The position numbers and the translations under genes were made by a program. The notes under the pieces were generated by a model. That model ran no database searches. It was not told where the DNA came from and was given only the letters and a program-made list of their open reading frames with translations. Below are positions 1 through 9,130 of a DNA stretch of 64,000 nucleotides, one piece after another (the stretch's first letter is position 1; each line of letters starts with the position of its first letter). The stretch is from contig CAMCBV010000010.1 in assembly GCA_945873125.1 (NCBI GenBank), positions 1 through 64,000 of the forward strand. The letters run 5' to 3'. This stretch comes from Prosthecobacter debontii. GTDB lineage: Bacteria > Verrucomicrobiota > Verrucomicrobiia > Verrucomicrobiales > Akkermansiaceae.

Positions 1-91
1 CGAAACGGCGGGCCACCTGTTCACGGGTGGTGTCGCCGCGATCATAGGCCTTGAGGATGCGCTGCCGGAGATCCATTGAGATAGTTGCCAT
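1..91 (-). CDS. IS630-family transposase, N-terminus only (partial)
   Basis: Reading leftwards from the ATG at 91-89 gives MATISMDLRQRILKAYDRGD followed by TTREQVARRF, 30 residues before the window ends. The pattern LRQRILKAYDRG...REQVARRF is the first helix-turn-helix of IS630-type transposases, which binds the element's ends. The catalytic DDE domain lies outside the window. Family assignment rests on this short segment only. Whether the full gene is intact cannot be told. Confidence 0.6.
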   Translation of the reverse strand, partial: MATISMDLRQRILKAYDRGDTTREQVARRF

Positions 92-147
92 GGGCGCACC
101 ATAGCATGGTATCTTGAAACGGCTACAGTTTTATTTAAAATGCTCTA
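1..147 (-). mobile_element. Left end of an IS630-type insertion sequence (cut by the window edge)
   Basis: The first 91 bases read leftwards as the start of a transposase. About 55 bp further out, at 145-148, lies CTAG. IS630/Tc1-type elements insert at TA and duplicate it, so the element boundary is placed at the TA at 146-147. This boundary is inferred, because the other end and its terminal repeat lie outside the window. The AT-rich stretch between the start codon and the TA (about 120-145) would be the terminal inverted repeat and promoter region. Confidence 0.5.
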
Positions 148-195
148 GGCGACACGAAAATGAAGGAGTTTTAGCAAAATTCCTCATTTTTCACC

Positions 196-819
196 CTAAA
201 GCCTCCTCCAGCGGATGTCTTTGATCCGCGCCGAGGTCTGCCAGGTAGCCAGACCGAAGGGCGCGCATTCCTCGATCCCGCCCTGCCGGAGTGACAGGGT
301 TTTACCCGTCGTATCAACATCAATGAACTTTTCTCCATCGATCCAGACCTTGATTGACTCTCCCTCCCTGGCCAATCGGATCTGATACCAGACATCGGTC
401 TCGAAGGTGCGAATTTTCTGAATCTCGTTTTCCGAGGCATCTTTGCCGTCGATCGAGGAAATTCCCACCAGGCTCCCACCCCAACCGCCAACGATCAAAC
501 TCACGCACTGCTCGGGGCCGCGTGCTGGAAAGGTTAGGGCGCAGAAAAAATCCGTGCCGTTGACCCTTTTTGCCTTCAATTCCAGTTCAAATGGGGCCGC
601 AGGCACCTGCCCTTTCCAGCGAACATTGGTCAACCCCTCGCCCCAACCGATACTCAATTCCTCACCCACTTCCACAGCTCCCCCACTCACACCCTCCCAC
701 TCGTCTTGCATCTTAGTCCATGGCAAATCTGCCATACGGGTGCTCACCGCTGCCTTTTTCCCACCGCATCCCACCACACAAAATCCCCCGAACAGTCCCA
801 TCCATTTCCGACGCTTCAT
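196..819 (-). CDS. Lipoprotein with a LamG/DUF1080-like beta-sandwich domain
   Basis: 207 residues. A basic start is followed by a short hydrophobic stretch and a lipobox ending at Cys18 (CVVGCGG), so it should be lipid-anchored in the envelope. The body has the alternating beta-strand look of concanavalin-type sandwich domains: FELELKAKR, then WYQIRLAREGESIKVWIDGE and FGLATWQTSARIKDIRWRRL at the end. The closing pattern, in which a strand carries W and is followed by a short R-rich tail, is typical of DUF1080 (3-keto-disaccharide hydrolase-like) proteins, which are abundant in Verrucomicrobia and Planctomycetes. No catalytic residues can be assigned, and it may only bind glycan. It is transcribed towards the IS end, away from the TIM-barrel gene at 909. 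Confidence 0.6.
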   Translation of the reverse strand: MKRRKWMGLFGGFCVVGCGGKKAAVSTRMADLPWTKMQDEWEGVSGGAVEVGEELSIGWGEGLTNVRWKGQVPAAPFELELKAKRVNGTDFFCALTFPARGPEQCVSLIVGGWGGSLVGISSIDGKDASENEIQKIRTFETDVWYQIRLAREGESIKVWIDGEKFIDVDTTGKTLSLRQGGIEECAPFGLATWQTSARIKDIRWRRL

Positions 820-862
820 TCCGCGACTCTACCAAATCATTTTCGAAAGTCTTCCTCTACCT

Positions 863-894
863 TGAATTTTGAATTTTGAATTTTGAATTTTAAG
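863..894 (+). repeat. Heptamer array H1 (TTTGAAT x3 plus a variant)
   Basis: The sequence TTTGAAT repeats with an exact 7-nt step and ends in TTTAAGC, 14 nt before the ATG at 909. It fits the consensus TTTRRAN shared by the other arrays in this window. No Shine-Dalgarno sequence lies between the array and the start codon. Confidence 0.8.
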
Positions 895-908
895 CTTAGC
901 GTCCGCGC

Positions 909-1787
909 ATGCTCTCCACTGAAAGACTCACTGGCTTCGCTGACGAAGCCTCCCGCGACATTGACAAACAAATCCAGGCGACCCAAGAGCTTGGTTGGTC
1001 AGCCATCTCCACCCGCATGATTGGCAACGCCAATATCCACGATATGCCGGAAGATGATTTCCAAAAAGCCGCGGACAAACTTGATGCCTCAGGGATTTGC
1101 GTCCCGGAATTTGGATCCGCCATCGGCAACTGGGGTAAAAAAATCAGCTCGGACTTTTCCCTCACTCTCGCAGAAATCGAACGCGCGATCCCGCGGATGA
1201 AACGCCTGCGAACCCCGATGATCCGGATCATGTCGTATGCGCAAGAGCCATGGGGCACCGATCAAAATGAAGCGGAGCGCTTCCGCCGCTTACGCGAAAT
1301 CGTCAAACGCTTTGCTGATGAGGGACTTACAGCCATCCATGAGAACTGCATGAACTGGGGCGGATTTTCCGCCGAGCATTCCCTACGTCTCGTCGAGGAA
1401 GTACCCGGTTTGAAACTCGTTTTCGACACCGGAAATCCTGTTTTCCAACTCGACCGCACCAAGCCCGAACCTTTTCCATGGCAAGATCCCATGGAATTTT
1501 GGCTAAAAGTGAAAGAACATGTCGCCCACATCCACATCAAGGACTGCATCAACCCCGTCTCTCAGGACATCGAGCCGGAATATACCATGCCCGGCCTCGG
1601 CCAAGCCAAGCTTCGTGAAATTCTAACAGATGCTCACCAATCCAATTACAAAGGCTGGATCGCCATCGAACCCCACGTCGCAACCGTCTTCCACGCACCG
1701 GATCCATCCGCGGTCGATTGGAATCAATGCTACAGCTCATACGTCGAATACGGACGCCAATTCGTCCGCTTGATCGCGACTTTGTAG
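909..1787 (+). CDS. Sugar phosphate isomerase/epimerase-like TIM-barrel protein
   Basis: 292 residues, matching the xylose-isomerase-like/AP-endonuclease-2 TIM-barrel superfamily in length and motifs. It has a barrel strand with LTGFADEASRDIDKQIQATQ, then AIHENCMNWGG (Glu on a strand end), LVFDTGNPVF (Asp), and HVAHIHIKDC with His pairs that usually bind a divalent metal. It also has GWIAIEPH near the end. Such enzymes isomerise or epimerise keto-sugars, and the substrate cannot be read from sequence. No signal peptide is visible, so it is probably cytoplasmic. The ATG at 909 follows heptamer array H1 and lacks a recognisable ribosome-binding site. A second, distantly similar TIM-barrel gene lies at 13401 and is also preceded by a heptamer array. 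Confidence 0.8.
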   Translation: MLSTERLTGFADEASRDIDKQIQATQELGWSAISTRMIGNANIHDMPEDDFQKAADKLDASGICVPEFGSAIGNWGKKISSDFSLTLAEIERAIPRMKRLRTPMIRIMSYAQEPWGTDQNEAERFRRLREIVKRFADEGLTAIHENCMNWGGFSAEHSLRLVEEVPGLKLVFDTGNPVFQLDRTKPEPFPWQDPMEFWLKVKEHVAHIHIKDCINPVSQDIEPEYTMPGLGQAKLREILTDAHQSNYKGWIAIEPHVATVFHAPDPSAVDWNQCYSSYVEYGRQFVRLIATL

Positions 1788-1807
1788 GAGAGCCGGTCTC
1801 CGACCGA

Positions 1808-2647
1808 CTACATCACCACTTCATCTCTAACATCCCGCGATACATCCGCACCCGGCCATACCACGCTGTTGATGATTCTTGCACGGCTTTTAATTCGCGC
1901 ACCTTTTCCGATCACGCTGTTTTCAATCAACGCTCCATTTTCGATGACAGCTTCCGGATGTATCGGAGCCTGCAGGCCAAGCTGACGATGTGCGGCCAGA
2001 TAAGATTCCACATTGCCGAGATCCATCCAATCGCCTTCATCTAGAACCACCGCACCGATTCTGCCTTCACGCACGAGCTCTTGGAAAGCTGGGATAACCG
2101 CAAGAATTTCTCCTGCAGGTATCCTTTTGAGAAATTCCTTTTTTACGCAATAAATTCCCGTGAAGACATGCGTCCCGGGCAAGCCCCGAACTTCGCTTCT
2201 TACATCCTCCACGCGATGGTTTTCACCGCACGCAATCCGTCTCTCACCTCCGCCAGACCGCAATGCCAGCGTCACTTCGTCCCCACTGGCTTCATGCGCA
2301 TCGACCAACTTCTGCAAATCGACCGATGCAAAAATATCTCCATTGTGGATCAATAAATTTCCGTCTTCGATCCAGTTCTCGATGTTTTTCAAACCCCCAC
2401 CCGTTTCCAACAGGATCGGCTCATGAAAAAACTTCACATCCCGGTTCAACCCGAACCCCTGCCATTTTTCCGGAAGGTGGTGGGTATTGATGGCAAACCT
2501 CTTGCAACCCACAGCCTCGCAAGCCTCCAACGCCCATTCGGCGAGCGGTTTATGAAACAGAGGAACGAGCGGCTTCGGTAACGCGTCTGTGAGAGGTCTT
2601 AACCGCGTCCCGAGTCCGGCTCCCAAAATAAATGCCTGCGTAATCAT
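1808..2647 (-). CDS. Sugar-1-phosphate nucleotidyltransferase (NTP_transferase family, MurU/ManC-like)
   Basis: Starting at the ATG at 2647, the protein begins MITQAFILGAGLGTRLRPLT. This is the GxGxRLxPLT signature of nucleotidyltransferases that join a sugar phosphate to NTP, and it is followed by LPKPLVPLFHKPL. LLIHNGDIFASVD supplies the metal-binding Asp. The last 50 residues (IHPEAVIENGALIENSVIGK) form a left-handed beta-helix hexapeptide tail. Length is 279 aa. An upstream in-frame extension exists, but it only translates heptamer array H2, so the internal ATG is preferred. The product could be an NDP-mannose, NDP-glucose or NDP-MurNAc. It converges with the TIM-barrel gene at 909. Confidence 0.8.
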   Translation of the reverse strand: MITQAFILGAGLGTRLRPLTDALPKPLVPLFHKPLAEWALEACEAVGCKRFAINTHHLPEKWQGFGLNRDVKFFHEPILLETGGGLKNIENWIEDGNLLIHNGDIFASVDLQKLVDAHEASGDEVTLALRSGGGERRIACGENHRVEDVRSEVRGLPGTHVFTGIYCVKKEFLKRIPAGEILAVIPAFQELVREGRIGAVVLDEGDWMDLGNVESYLAAHRQLGLQAPIHPEAVIENGALIENSVIGKGARIKSRARIINSVVWPGADVSRDVRDEVVM

Positions 2648-2654
2648 CTGGCAG

Positions 2655-2686
2655 TTTCTAAACTCCAAATCCCAAAGTTCCAAACC
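2655..2686 (-). repeat. Heptamer array H2 upstream of the nucleotidyltransferase gene
   Basis: Read on the minus strand the units are TTTGGAA, TTTGGGA, TTTGGAG and TTTAGAA, spaced 8, 7 and 7 nt. They end about 8 nt before the ATG at 2647. Same TTTRRAN family as H1, oriented with the gene it precedes. Confidence 0.7.
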
Positions 2687-2796
2687 TCAATCGAGCTAAG
2701 CGCTTTTAAAAAAACAAAGAAAATATTGTTTTTTGCAGACAACTTTGAGGATTCACTCCGTTGTATCAGTGTTTTAAAACCAAAAACGCAAAAAAC

Positions 2797-3393
2797 ATGA
2801 AACCATTCATCACCGCCGCCCTCATCGGAATCATCACCCTTGCATCCGCTTCTGCCTCAGAAGTCGGCAAAACCGCACCCGCCTTTACAGCAAAAACCGC
2901 CAAAGGCACCGAAGTCAGCCTGGCGGATTATAAAGACAAAGTCGTGGTGCTCGAATGGGTTAACTTTGACTGCCCCTTCGTCAAAAAACATTATTCCGGC
3001 AAGAACATGCAGGCTCTCCAAGCCGCTTACACGGAAAAAGGCGTGGTCTGGCTGACCATCAACTCTTCAGCCGAAGGCAAACAGGGTCATCTCGCTGCCG
3101 ACAAATTCACCGAAAAAGCCGCATCCGAGGGGAACAAAGCCACCGAACTTCTAGTCGATGCCGACGGCAAAGTTGGCAAAGCCTACGATGCAAAAGTCAC
3201 CCCGCACATGATGATCATCGCTAAAGACGGCAAGCTCGCCTACTCCGGCGCCATCGATTCCAATCCATCAACAAAAGCCGAGGATATTGCGACTGCCGAT
3301 AAATTATTCGCAAACGCGCTAGATGCAGTCATCGCGGGCAAAGAAGTCACCAACCCGAACAACAAGCCTTACGGTTGCGGAGTAAAATACTGA
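2797..3393 (+). CDS. Secreted thioredoxin-like protein (AhpC/TSA-type redoxin)
   Basis: From the ATG at 2797 the product has 198 aa. A cleavable signal peptide (MKPFITAALIGIITLASASA) is followed by EVGKTAPAFTA, the typical opening of periplasmic redoxins. The active-site strand is VVVLEWVNFDCPFVKKHY, in which Cys59 stands alone with a CPFV in place of CxxC. The cis-Pro region is VTPHMMII, and a second Cys sits near the end in PYGCGVKY. The fold and single peroxidatic-like Cys suggest a periplasmic thiol peroxidase or reductase, and the electron donor is unknown. The upstream in-frame TTG at 2761 would add a non-signal segment, so the ATG is chosen. A rho-independent terminator follows at 3421. 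Confidence 0.8.
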   Translation: MKPFITAALIGIITLASASASEVGKTAPAFTAKTAKGTEVSLADYKDKVVVLEWVNFDCPFVKKHYSGKNMQALQAAYTEKGVVWLTINSSAEGKQGHLAADKFTEKAASEGNKATELLVDADGKVGKAYDAKVTPHMMIIAKDGKLAYSGAIDSNPSTKAEDIATADKLFANALDAVIAGKEVTNPNNKPYGCGVKY

Positions 3394-3420
3394 TTCTTGC
3401 TTACAAACACCCCCGATTAA

Positions 3421-3448
3421 AACCGTCGCCACAAGCGGCGGTTTTTTT
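3421..3448 (+). terminator. Rho-independent terminator after the redoxin gene
   Basis: CCGTCGC and GCGGCGG pair (one G-T pair) around a CACAA loop. A run of seven T follows. It lies 27 bp after the redoxin stop codon. Confidence 0.85.
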
Positions 3449-3466
3449 ATGAGGTATGAATTTCCA

Positions 3467-3772
3467 TCAGCGCGCTGCCCTGAGGTATTCGATGACAGCA
3501 TTCGCATCCGCCCGGCTTAGCCCTGCATCCCATGCCATCGCCGGATACCGGGTGTGCCAATTCTCCGATGAACCGTCTTCGGGAATAACCTGCTCGTGAC
3601 ATCTGGCACATTTCGCAGTGAAAACTTCCTGACCGCGCTTGAGCGCTTTCGCTCCCGATCCCTTGCTTATATTAAAACTTTTCAGTGAAACGTTCGAATG
3701 AGCGGGCGAGGCGCAACTCACGATCACCAGAAGCCACATCGCATGGGTAAGGATTTTCACAGGATGGATCAT
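3467..3772 (-). CDS. Small mono-haem cytochrome c lipoprotein (copy 1)
   Basis: 101 aa. The signal segment ends in a lipobox (IVSC, Cys20), so the protein should be anchored on the periplasmic side. The haem-binding motif is CARCH (Cys55, Cys58, His59), and the Met in YPAMAWDAGLS (Met79) is the likely second axial ligand. It ends in an AVIEYLRAAR helix. This is a minimal class I cytochrome c core. It is paralogous to the gene at 3930 and to the one at 55140, which share the order lipobox, RGxxxxxxxCxxCH, W, PxM, AG(L/I)S, VxxYxxA. It probably shuttles electrons, and no partner oxidoreductase lies nearby. Convergent with the redoxin gene across the terminator at 3421. Confidence 0.8.
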   Translation of the reverse strand: MIHPVKILTHAMWLLVIVSCASPAHSNVSLKSFNISKGSGAKALKRGQEVFTAKCARCHEQVIPEDGSSENWHTRYPAMAWDAGLSRADANAVIEYLRAAR

Positions 3773-3929
3773 TCGGTGAATGTTTAAGCAATGATTCGCT
3801 CGCTATGAGCCTAATCAAAACAACTCCCATATACACGAGCGTCGCTTGCCTGTCGAGAACTCGATGCTACGACTTGGAAAGAAATAACTCAGGAATCCAT
3901 GAAATTGAACTGAACCGCGATCATCCGAT

Positions 3930-4223
3930 TTACCGCGCTGCCATGATATACTTCAGCACGGCATCTTCATCGCCCTGTGAAATACCTGCGTTCCATGCCA
4001 TTCCCGGAACCACGATATGCCAGTCCGCGCTGGAGACTTCGGATGGCATCATCGGCTCATGGCAACGCCCGCATTGAATCATGTAAATTGCATGCCCCTG
4101 CTGCAAAATTTCCAGAGATTGGCCACTTCGCTCCACCATCGCGGCATCCGGTGCGGGGATCTGGTTTTTTGACACACAACCGACCCCTAAACTGACCGCG
4201 ATCATCGTGAGCACCCATTTCAT
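3930..4223 (-). CDS. Small mono-haem cytochrome c lipoprotein (copy 2)
   Basis: 97 aa from the ATG at 4223 ([16 protein letters not shown]). The longer frame would need an ATT start. The lipid-modified Cys is Cys16, the haem motif is CGRCH (Cys51, Cys54, His55) and the putative axial Met is Met75 in [11 protein letters not shown]. It is similar to the gene at 3467, with which it is in tandem and from which it is separated by about 157 bp without a gene. A tandem duplication is likely. The function of these mini-cytochromes is not established from sequence. Confidence 0.8.
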   Translation of the reverse strand: MKWVLTMIAVSLGVGCVSKNQIPAPDAAMVERSGQSLEILQQGHAIYMIQCGRCHEPMMPSEVSSADWHIVVPGMAWNAGISQGDEDAVLKYIMAAR

Positions 4224-4347
4224 GGGTCTAATCAATCAAAGTAAACCAACGGCGACAATCTCAATCCGATCGAGGAACGTTTTTGACAAATTCCCCACAA
4301 TCCCCAAATCTCCGCGCACCGAATCTCTTTTCAGAAAAACACACTCC

Positions 4348-7188
4348 ATGAGCTACATCCGCAATTTTACCACAGGCTCCGGCAAAGAAGGCAAATTTCA
4401 TTCCCTTCCTGCACTCGCTGAAAACGGCTTTCCAAACCTCTCCAAACTGCCTGTTTCAATAAGGATTGTGCTCGAATCCGTGCTTCGAAATGTCGATGGC
4501 CGCAAGGTAACGGAAGAGGATGTGAAAAACCTCGCGAACTATAACGCGAAAGCGCCGGGCGAATACGAGATTCCATTCACCGTCGCTCGTATCGTATTGC
4601 AAGATTTCACGGGCGTTCCATTGCTTGTCGATATCGCAGCCATGCGTGACGCCGCCGTTGCACGCGGAGCTGATGCCTCGAAAATCGAACCGCTTGTCCC
4701 CGTCGATCTCGTCGTCGACCACTCGGTTCAGGTCGACTTCGCAGGATCCCAATCCGCGCTTGACCGCAACATGGCCATCGAGTTCATCCGCAACCGCGAG
4801 CGCTATGAATTCCTTAAATGGGGACAACAAGCCTTCGAAACCTTCTCCGTTGTGCCTCCGGGAATTGGCATCGTGCACCAAGTAAACCTCGAATATCTGG
4901 CCAAGGGCGTGCTCTCCAAAGACGGAACCTACTACCCTGACACACTTGTTGGCACTGACTCACATACCACCATGATCAACGGTCTTGGCGTCGTTGGCTG
5001 GGGCGTCGGCGGGATCGAGGCCGAGGCCGGAATGCTCGGCCAACCTGTCACCTTCCTCGTCCCAGAAGTCGTCGGAGTCTATCTCCACGGCACTCTCGCA
5101 GAAGGAGTCACCGCCACCGATCTCACGCTCCGCGTCACGGAAATTCTCCGCAAGCATGGTGTCGTTGGAAAATTCGTCGAATTCTACGGCCCGGGCGCCA
5201 CGGCACTCTCCCTGCCAGACCGTGCGACCATCGCCAACATGGCTCCCGAATACGGCGCAACCATGGGCTTCTTCCCTGTCGATGACGAAACGATCAATTA
5301 CCTGCGCGGCACCGGCCGCTCCAAAGAACTCTGCACGACCGTCGAGAATTATTACAAAGCCCAGGGCTTGTTCGGAATTCCCGATAAGGGAGACTGCGTT
5401 TACACGGATGACCTCGAACTGGATCTTTCCACCATCGTTCCGGCCGTTGCCGGTCCAAAACGTCCGCAGGACCGAATTGATGTGCCGGCTTTGCGTGACA
5501 GTTTCAACAAGCTCTTCACCGCCAGCCCAGCGGAAGGTGGCTTCGGCCTCAGCGCGGACCAGCGCGATGTAACCGTTCCTGTGAAAATGCCCGAACCTGC
5601 CGGTTACGCGGTCGGCTCGCTTCTTGAAGCAGCGGAAAACGGCAACGATCGTGACAAGAACGAGATGACAGCCAACCGGCCGACCCCAGACGTGGTTCTT
5701 GCGAAAGAGGCCTTCGAGCCGATCAGCACGGAAATCCGTCACGGCTCGGTTTTGATCGCTGCCATCACTTCCTGCACAAACACCAGTAACCCAAGTGTCA
5801 TGCTCGCCGCCGGTCTGGTAGCGAAAAAGGCAAATGAACTCGGCCTGACCGTCGCTCCTTTTGTAAAAACCTCTCTCGGACCTGGCTCCCGCGTCGTCAC
5901 CGATTACCTTGACGCCACCGGCCTTTCCAAAGAACTCGACCAACTCGGCTTCGAAACCGTCGGCTATGGCTGCACCACTTGCATCGGCAACTCCGGCCCG
6001 CTCCATCCCGCGATCGAAGCAGCAATCAAAGAGGGTAACCTCGTTTGCGCCTCGGTCCTTTCCGGAAACCGCAACTTCGAGGCCCGCGTCCACGGCTCGA
6101 TCAAATCGAACTTCCTGATGTCTCCTCCTCTCGTTGTCGCCTACGCGCTCGCAGGACGGGTGGACATCGACCTCACCACCGAGCCGCTCGGACACAGCAA
6201 GAACGGAAGCCCTGTTTTCCTGAAAGACCTGTGGCCGACCCAAGCCGAGATCCGCGCTCAACTTGACGCGGCGCTCAAGCCCGAGGTTTACGAAAGACTC
6301 TACGGTAACGTTGATACCGCAAATCCAAAGTGGGGCGAGATCAAAGGCTCCACAGGCGACACCTATGCGTGGGATGAAAAATCCACCTATGTCCAGTCCC
6401 CGCCGTTTTTCGAAACCAAGGTCGGCGGTAGTCAGGACATCATTGGCGCGCGCCCGCTCGGTATTTTCGGAGATTCAGTTACCACCGACCACATCTCACC
6501 AGCTGGAGCGATCAAGGAAACCTCACCCGCCGGCCAATACCTTCTGGCCAACGGTGTCGAAAAAGCATCCTTCAACTCTTATGGCGCGCGCCGTGGCAAC
6601 GACCGGGTCATGACCCGTGGCACTTTTGCCAACGTTCGAATCAAAAACCTCATGTGTCCCGGAGTTGAAGGCGGCTACACCCAATACTTTGGAGCCAAGG
6701 AAGTTTCAGAACCCGATCAGCAAATCGCATCATTGAACGGCGCGTTTCCAACTTTCATCTACCATGCCTCCATGGCTTATCAGCAAGAAGGCACGCCACT
6801 CATCTGCATCGGCGGTGAGGACTATGGCATGGGCTCTTCCCGCGACTGGGCCGCAAAAGGCACGCGCCTGTTAGGAGTGAAGGCCGTTGTCACGAAATCC
6901 TTCGAGCGGATTCACCGTTCAAACCTGATTGGTATGGGCGTTCTCCCGCTTAATTTCATCGACAAAGCAGACTACGATCAAGTCAAAGACCTTGCAGACG
7001 CGAAATTTGATATCACCGGTATCGCCGGCGAACTCAAACCGATGCAATCCGCCACCCTGACTGCCACCAAACCCGATGGCAGCAAGATCGAGATCCCGCT
7101 CAAAGTGCGTCTGGATACTCCGGCTGAAGTCGACTACTACAACGCCGGCGGCATCCTGCCTTACGTCCTAGACCAAATCTTGGCTTAA
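4348..7188 (+). CDS. acnA: Aconitate hydratase A
   Basis: 946 aa from the ATG at 4348 ([20 protein letters not shown]). The open frame extends further upstream, but that part is not family-like and overlaps the start of the cytochrome gene. The enzyme interconverts citrate and isocitrate in the TCA cycle. The 4Fe-4S ligands are visible as Cys in [11 protein letters not shown] and the pair in [21 protein letters not shown] and [21 protein letters not shown] are also typical of the AcnA/IRP1 type. The C-terminal swivel domain follows from about residue 700 ([26 protein letters not shown]). It is roughly 50 residues longer than the common 890-aa form, partly through an insertion around residues 425-465 before the TSCTNTS motif. 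It is monocistronic here. Confidence 0.95.
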   Translation: MSYIRNFTTGSGKEGKFHSLPALAENGFPNLSKLPVSIRIVLESVLRNVDGRKVTEEDVKNLANYNAKAPGEYEIPFTVARIVLQDFTGVPLLVDIAAMRDAAVARGADASKIEPLVPVDLVVDHSVQVDFAGSQSALDRNMAIEFIRNRERYEFLKWGQQAFETFSVVPPGIGIVHQVNLEYLAKGVLSKDGTYYPDTLVGTDSHTTMINGLGVVGWGVGGIEAEAGMLGQPVTFLVPEVVGVYLHGTLAEGVTATDLTLRVTEILRKHGVVGKFVEFYGPGATALSLPDRATIANMAPEYGATMGFFPVDDETINYLRGTGRSKELCTTVENYYKAQGLFGIPDKGDCVYTDDLELDLSTIVPAVAGPKRPQDRIDVPALRDSFNKLFTASPAEGGFGLSADQRDVTVPVKMPEPAGYAVGSLLEAAENGNDRDKNEMTANRPTPDVVLAKEAFEPISTEIRHGSVLIAAITSCTNTSNPSVMLAAGLVAKKANELGLTVAPFVKTSLGPGSRVVTDYLDATGLSKELDQLGFETVGYGCTTCIGNSGPLHPAIEAAIKEGNLVCASVLSGNRNFEARVHGSIKSNFLMSPPLVVAYALAGRVDIDLTTEPLGHSKNGSPVFLKDLWPTQAEIRAQLDAALKPEVYERLYGNVDTANPKWGEIKGSTGDTYAWDEKSTYVQSPPFFETKVGGSQDIIGARPLGIFGDSVTTDHISPAGAIKETSPAGQYLLANGVEKASFNSYGARRGNDRVMTRGTFANVRIKNLMCPGVEGGYTQYFGAKEVSEPDQQIASLNGAFPTFIYHASMAYQQEGTPLICIGGEDYGMGSSRDWAAKGTRLLGVKAVVTKSFERIHRSNLIGMGVLPLNFIDKADYDQVKDLADAKFDITGIAGELKPMQSATLTATKPDGSKIEIPLKVRLDTPAEVDYYNAGGILPYVLDQILA

Positions 7189-7220
7189 TCCGAAGAGAGC
7201 CATCAAACGCTTTCCTTCAT

Positions 7221-8471
7221 TCACCTGATCGTTGGCTTAAGAACAAAGAGTCCGTGGGATGCTTTATAGGCATCCGACATTTTCATGCGTTTGGCTTCAT
7301 GGCGCGCGCCCCAGGAATCGGAAAAAATGATTTCTCGGGTCTTGTCGTTGTAGCCGATAATAAGTCGCATGTGACCACCCGCAGCCTGCAGATTGAGTTG
7401 AGGAACTTCCGGATATCTGCCAAGCTCAAGCGCCCAAAGCAGGGGTAAGCCGCTATCAATATAGCTCTGGATTGCTTTGAGAAACTTACGTTCATCAACG
7501 GGTTTCCCTATGAAGTATTCGCCCTTTTTCACTTCCACTTCAGTCATTGGCTGTCCCATGCCGACAATGTCGAGGCGGGTTTTGAAACGATAATCGATCT
7601 TATCCAGCTCCTTCGCCATGATCAATGTGCTGGTACCCCTTTGCGGATCCGCATCAGAAATTTGCGCGATCTGATGCATATCCGCGCCGATGCCATAATA
7701 TTCAAAAACTCGCTGCACACTCGCGCAAACGCAGTAACCTTTGTCACCCTGATCAACCATAGGCATCCCGGAAATCAAAACATCTCCGTTCGCTTCTTTT
7801 TTGATGTTTTTGGGAAAATCACCGAGCTTGGCAGCTGCTCCACCCCGGGTATTGTTCATGGAAGCCGCCAAGGAACCCACCGCATCCGGACGTGCGATAC
7901 GAAGCCTTAAAAACTCACGATCCGCCTTTTCCAAGGCGCCTTCGTTATACTCTAACAACGCCACTCCCGTCTCCCTGGAATTCCATGAATAACCCTCTGT
8001 CAAAAGACCGTTTTTTGCATCCGCAGTGCGGCGCTGGGGCTTCGCGACCAGAAGTTCACCCACCTTTTTGCCTGCCGTTTTAAAACGATTGGCAAAAGCG
8101 TCTGTCGTAATCTGTCCGCTATCGGCACGGTTGTAGATCGAGACCGTAATTAGATTCAGCCGACCGCCCGCAAAATCAACGGTCACTTCCTGAACAGGAA
8201 CTTGTCCATCAAATGCCGTGAGATCAATTTCCATGTTACCATAAAGTCTGCGGCTCAGCTTCGCCCGGGTTCGATCCAAAGTCAGCCAGACATAGAGCTT
8301 GTTATTGTTCTCTGTGAAGATTTTTTCAAAATCATCTGGGGTCATCTTCCAGCTATCCCCTGCTTTGAGCAAAGGCTCGATCGAGCGAGGAATCGAGGCA
8401 GCATAAAGATTGAGGCCACTCAGGAAAACCATCGAGGCGAGAACCTGGACAAAACTTTTTGAAAACATCAT
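7221..8471 (-). CDS. Secreted C39/papain-fold cysteine peptidase-like protein
   Basis: 416 aa with an N-terminal signal peptide (hydrophobic residues 7-24, cut after YAAS or nearby). Residues 35-200 form a domain of unknown function rich in beta-strands. The C-terminal part (about 230-410) has a papain-fold triad: Gln241 and Cys247 in DQGDKGYCVCAS, His367 in GGHMRLIIGYND, and Asp385 in FSDSWG. This matches the Peptidase_C39-like (C39_2) arrangement. It probably acts in the periplasm or outside the cell on peptide or isopeptide bonds. Its substrate is unknown, and no exporter or bacteriocin gene is adjacent, so a leader-peptide role is unlikely. Transcribed towards acnA. Confidence 0.75.
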   Translation of the reverse strand: MMFSKSFVQVLASMVFLSGLNLYAASIPRSIEPLLKAGDSWKMTPDDFEKIFTENNNKLYVWLTLDRTRAKLSRRLYGNMEIDLTAFDGQVPVQEVTVDFAGGRLNLITVSIYNRADSGQITTDAFANRFKTAGKKVGELLVAKPQRRTADAKNGLLTEGYSWNSRETGVALLEYNEGALEKADREFLRLRIARPDAVGSLAASMNNTRGGAAAKLGDFPKNIKKEANGDVLISGMPMVDQGDKGYCVCASVQRVFEYYGIGADMHQIAQISDADPQRGTSTLIMAKELDKIDYRFKTRLDIVGMGQPMTEVEVKKGEYFIGKPVDERKFLKAIQSYIDSGLPLLWALELGRYPEVPQLNLQAAGGHMRLIIGYNDKTREIIFSDSWGARHEAKRMKMSDAYKASHGLFVLKPTIR

Positions 8472-8521
8472 CGCACAAGCTATCCTCAGGTTGAAAATTG
8501 AGCAAGAACTGAGTCCTACGA

Positions 8522-9130
8522 CTAATAATCCCGCCGACCCTGCAGTGCGCGAATCAATGTCAACTCATCTGCATGCTCCAACCCGCCTCCGGCTGGCAAG
8601 CCTTGGGCAATCCGAGTGACTTTAGCGGATTTTCCACGCAACATGTCAGCCAGATAATTCGAGGTTGCCTCGCCTTCCACATCCGCACCCAGTGCGAGGA
8701 TGATTTCCACATTTCCATCTTTGGCATCCACTCGCTGCAGGAGCTGAGGAATATTTAAATCCTCCGGAGAAACCCGATCCAAGGGCGATAATTTTCCCCC
8801 CAGGCAATGATACTTGCCTTTGAAAACCCCGGCGCGCTCCAAAGGAAGAACATCGGTCGCCTGCTCAACCACACACAACAACGACTCGTCGCGTTTCTCA
8901 TCCGCGCAGATTTCACAAATTTCACGGGTCGCAAAAAATCCGCAAACCGGACACGGAACAATGGTTTCGTGGGCGTGAACTAGAGCTTCGGATAGCCTGA
9001 TCGGCTCCGCCTTTTTGTTTTGAAGCAGCCAAACGGCGATTCGTTCCGCGCTACGCGGACCCACCCCCGGAAGCTGTTTTAGCTCGGTGATCAGATTTCC
9101 AACCGGATCCGGAAAATCAGCTCTTGGCAT
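8522..9130 (-). CDS. recR: Recombination mediator protein RecR
   Basis: 202 aa, the normal size. It has the N-terminal helix-hairpin-helix (LKQLPGVGPRSAERIAVWLL) and a four-Cys zinc finger with Cys60, Cys63, Cys72 and Cys75. The Toprim domain starts LLCVVEQATDVLPLE, and the C-terminus has the ATxxRGxx-like tail. RecR loads RecA on gapped DNA with RecF and RecO. Its start overlaps the end of the membrane-protein gene by 14 bp, so the two are co-transcribed. The usual partner dnaX or an ybaB-type gene is not adjacent here. Confidence 0.95.
   Translation of the reverse strand: MPRADFPDPVGNLITELKQLPGVGPRSAERIAVWLLQNKKAEPIRLSEALVHAHETIVPCPVCGFFATREICEICADEKRDESLLCVVEQATDVLPLERAGVFKGKYHCLGGKLSPLDRVSPEDLNIPQLLQRVDAKDGNVEIILALGADVEGEATSNYLADMLRGKSAKVTRIAQGLPAGGGLEHADELTLIRALQGRRDY

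Noticed and set aside
863..894. Heptamer arrays as a CRISPR array
   Set aside because: Units are 7 nt without spacers, AT-rich and scattered in gene junctions; no cas genes.
1788..1812. Hairpin GGAGA-GCCGG-TCTCC between convergent genes, with similar words near 21010 and 35105
   Set aside because: The stem is short (5 bp) without a T-run, and the other sites share only a few words; not strong enough to call a terminator or repeat family.
4283..4311. TTGACA upstream of acnA as a promoter
   Set aside because: The -10 position at the right spacing (AAATCT) is poor, so the promoter call is not supported.
4960..6261. A 433-codon open frame on the minus strand inside acnA
   Set aside because: It is antisense to a clearly assigned aconitase and has no recognisable domain; it results from codon usage of the real gene.
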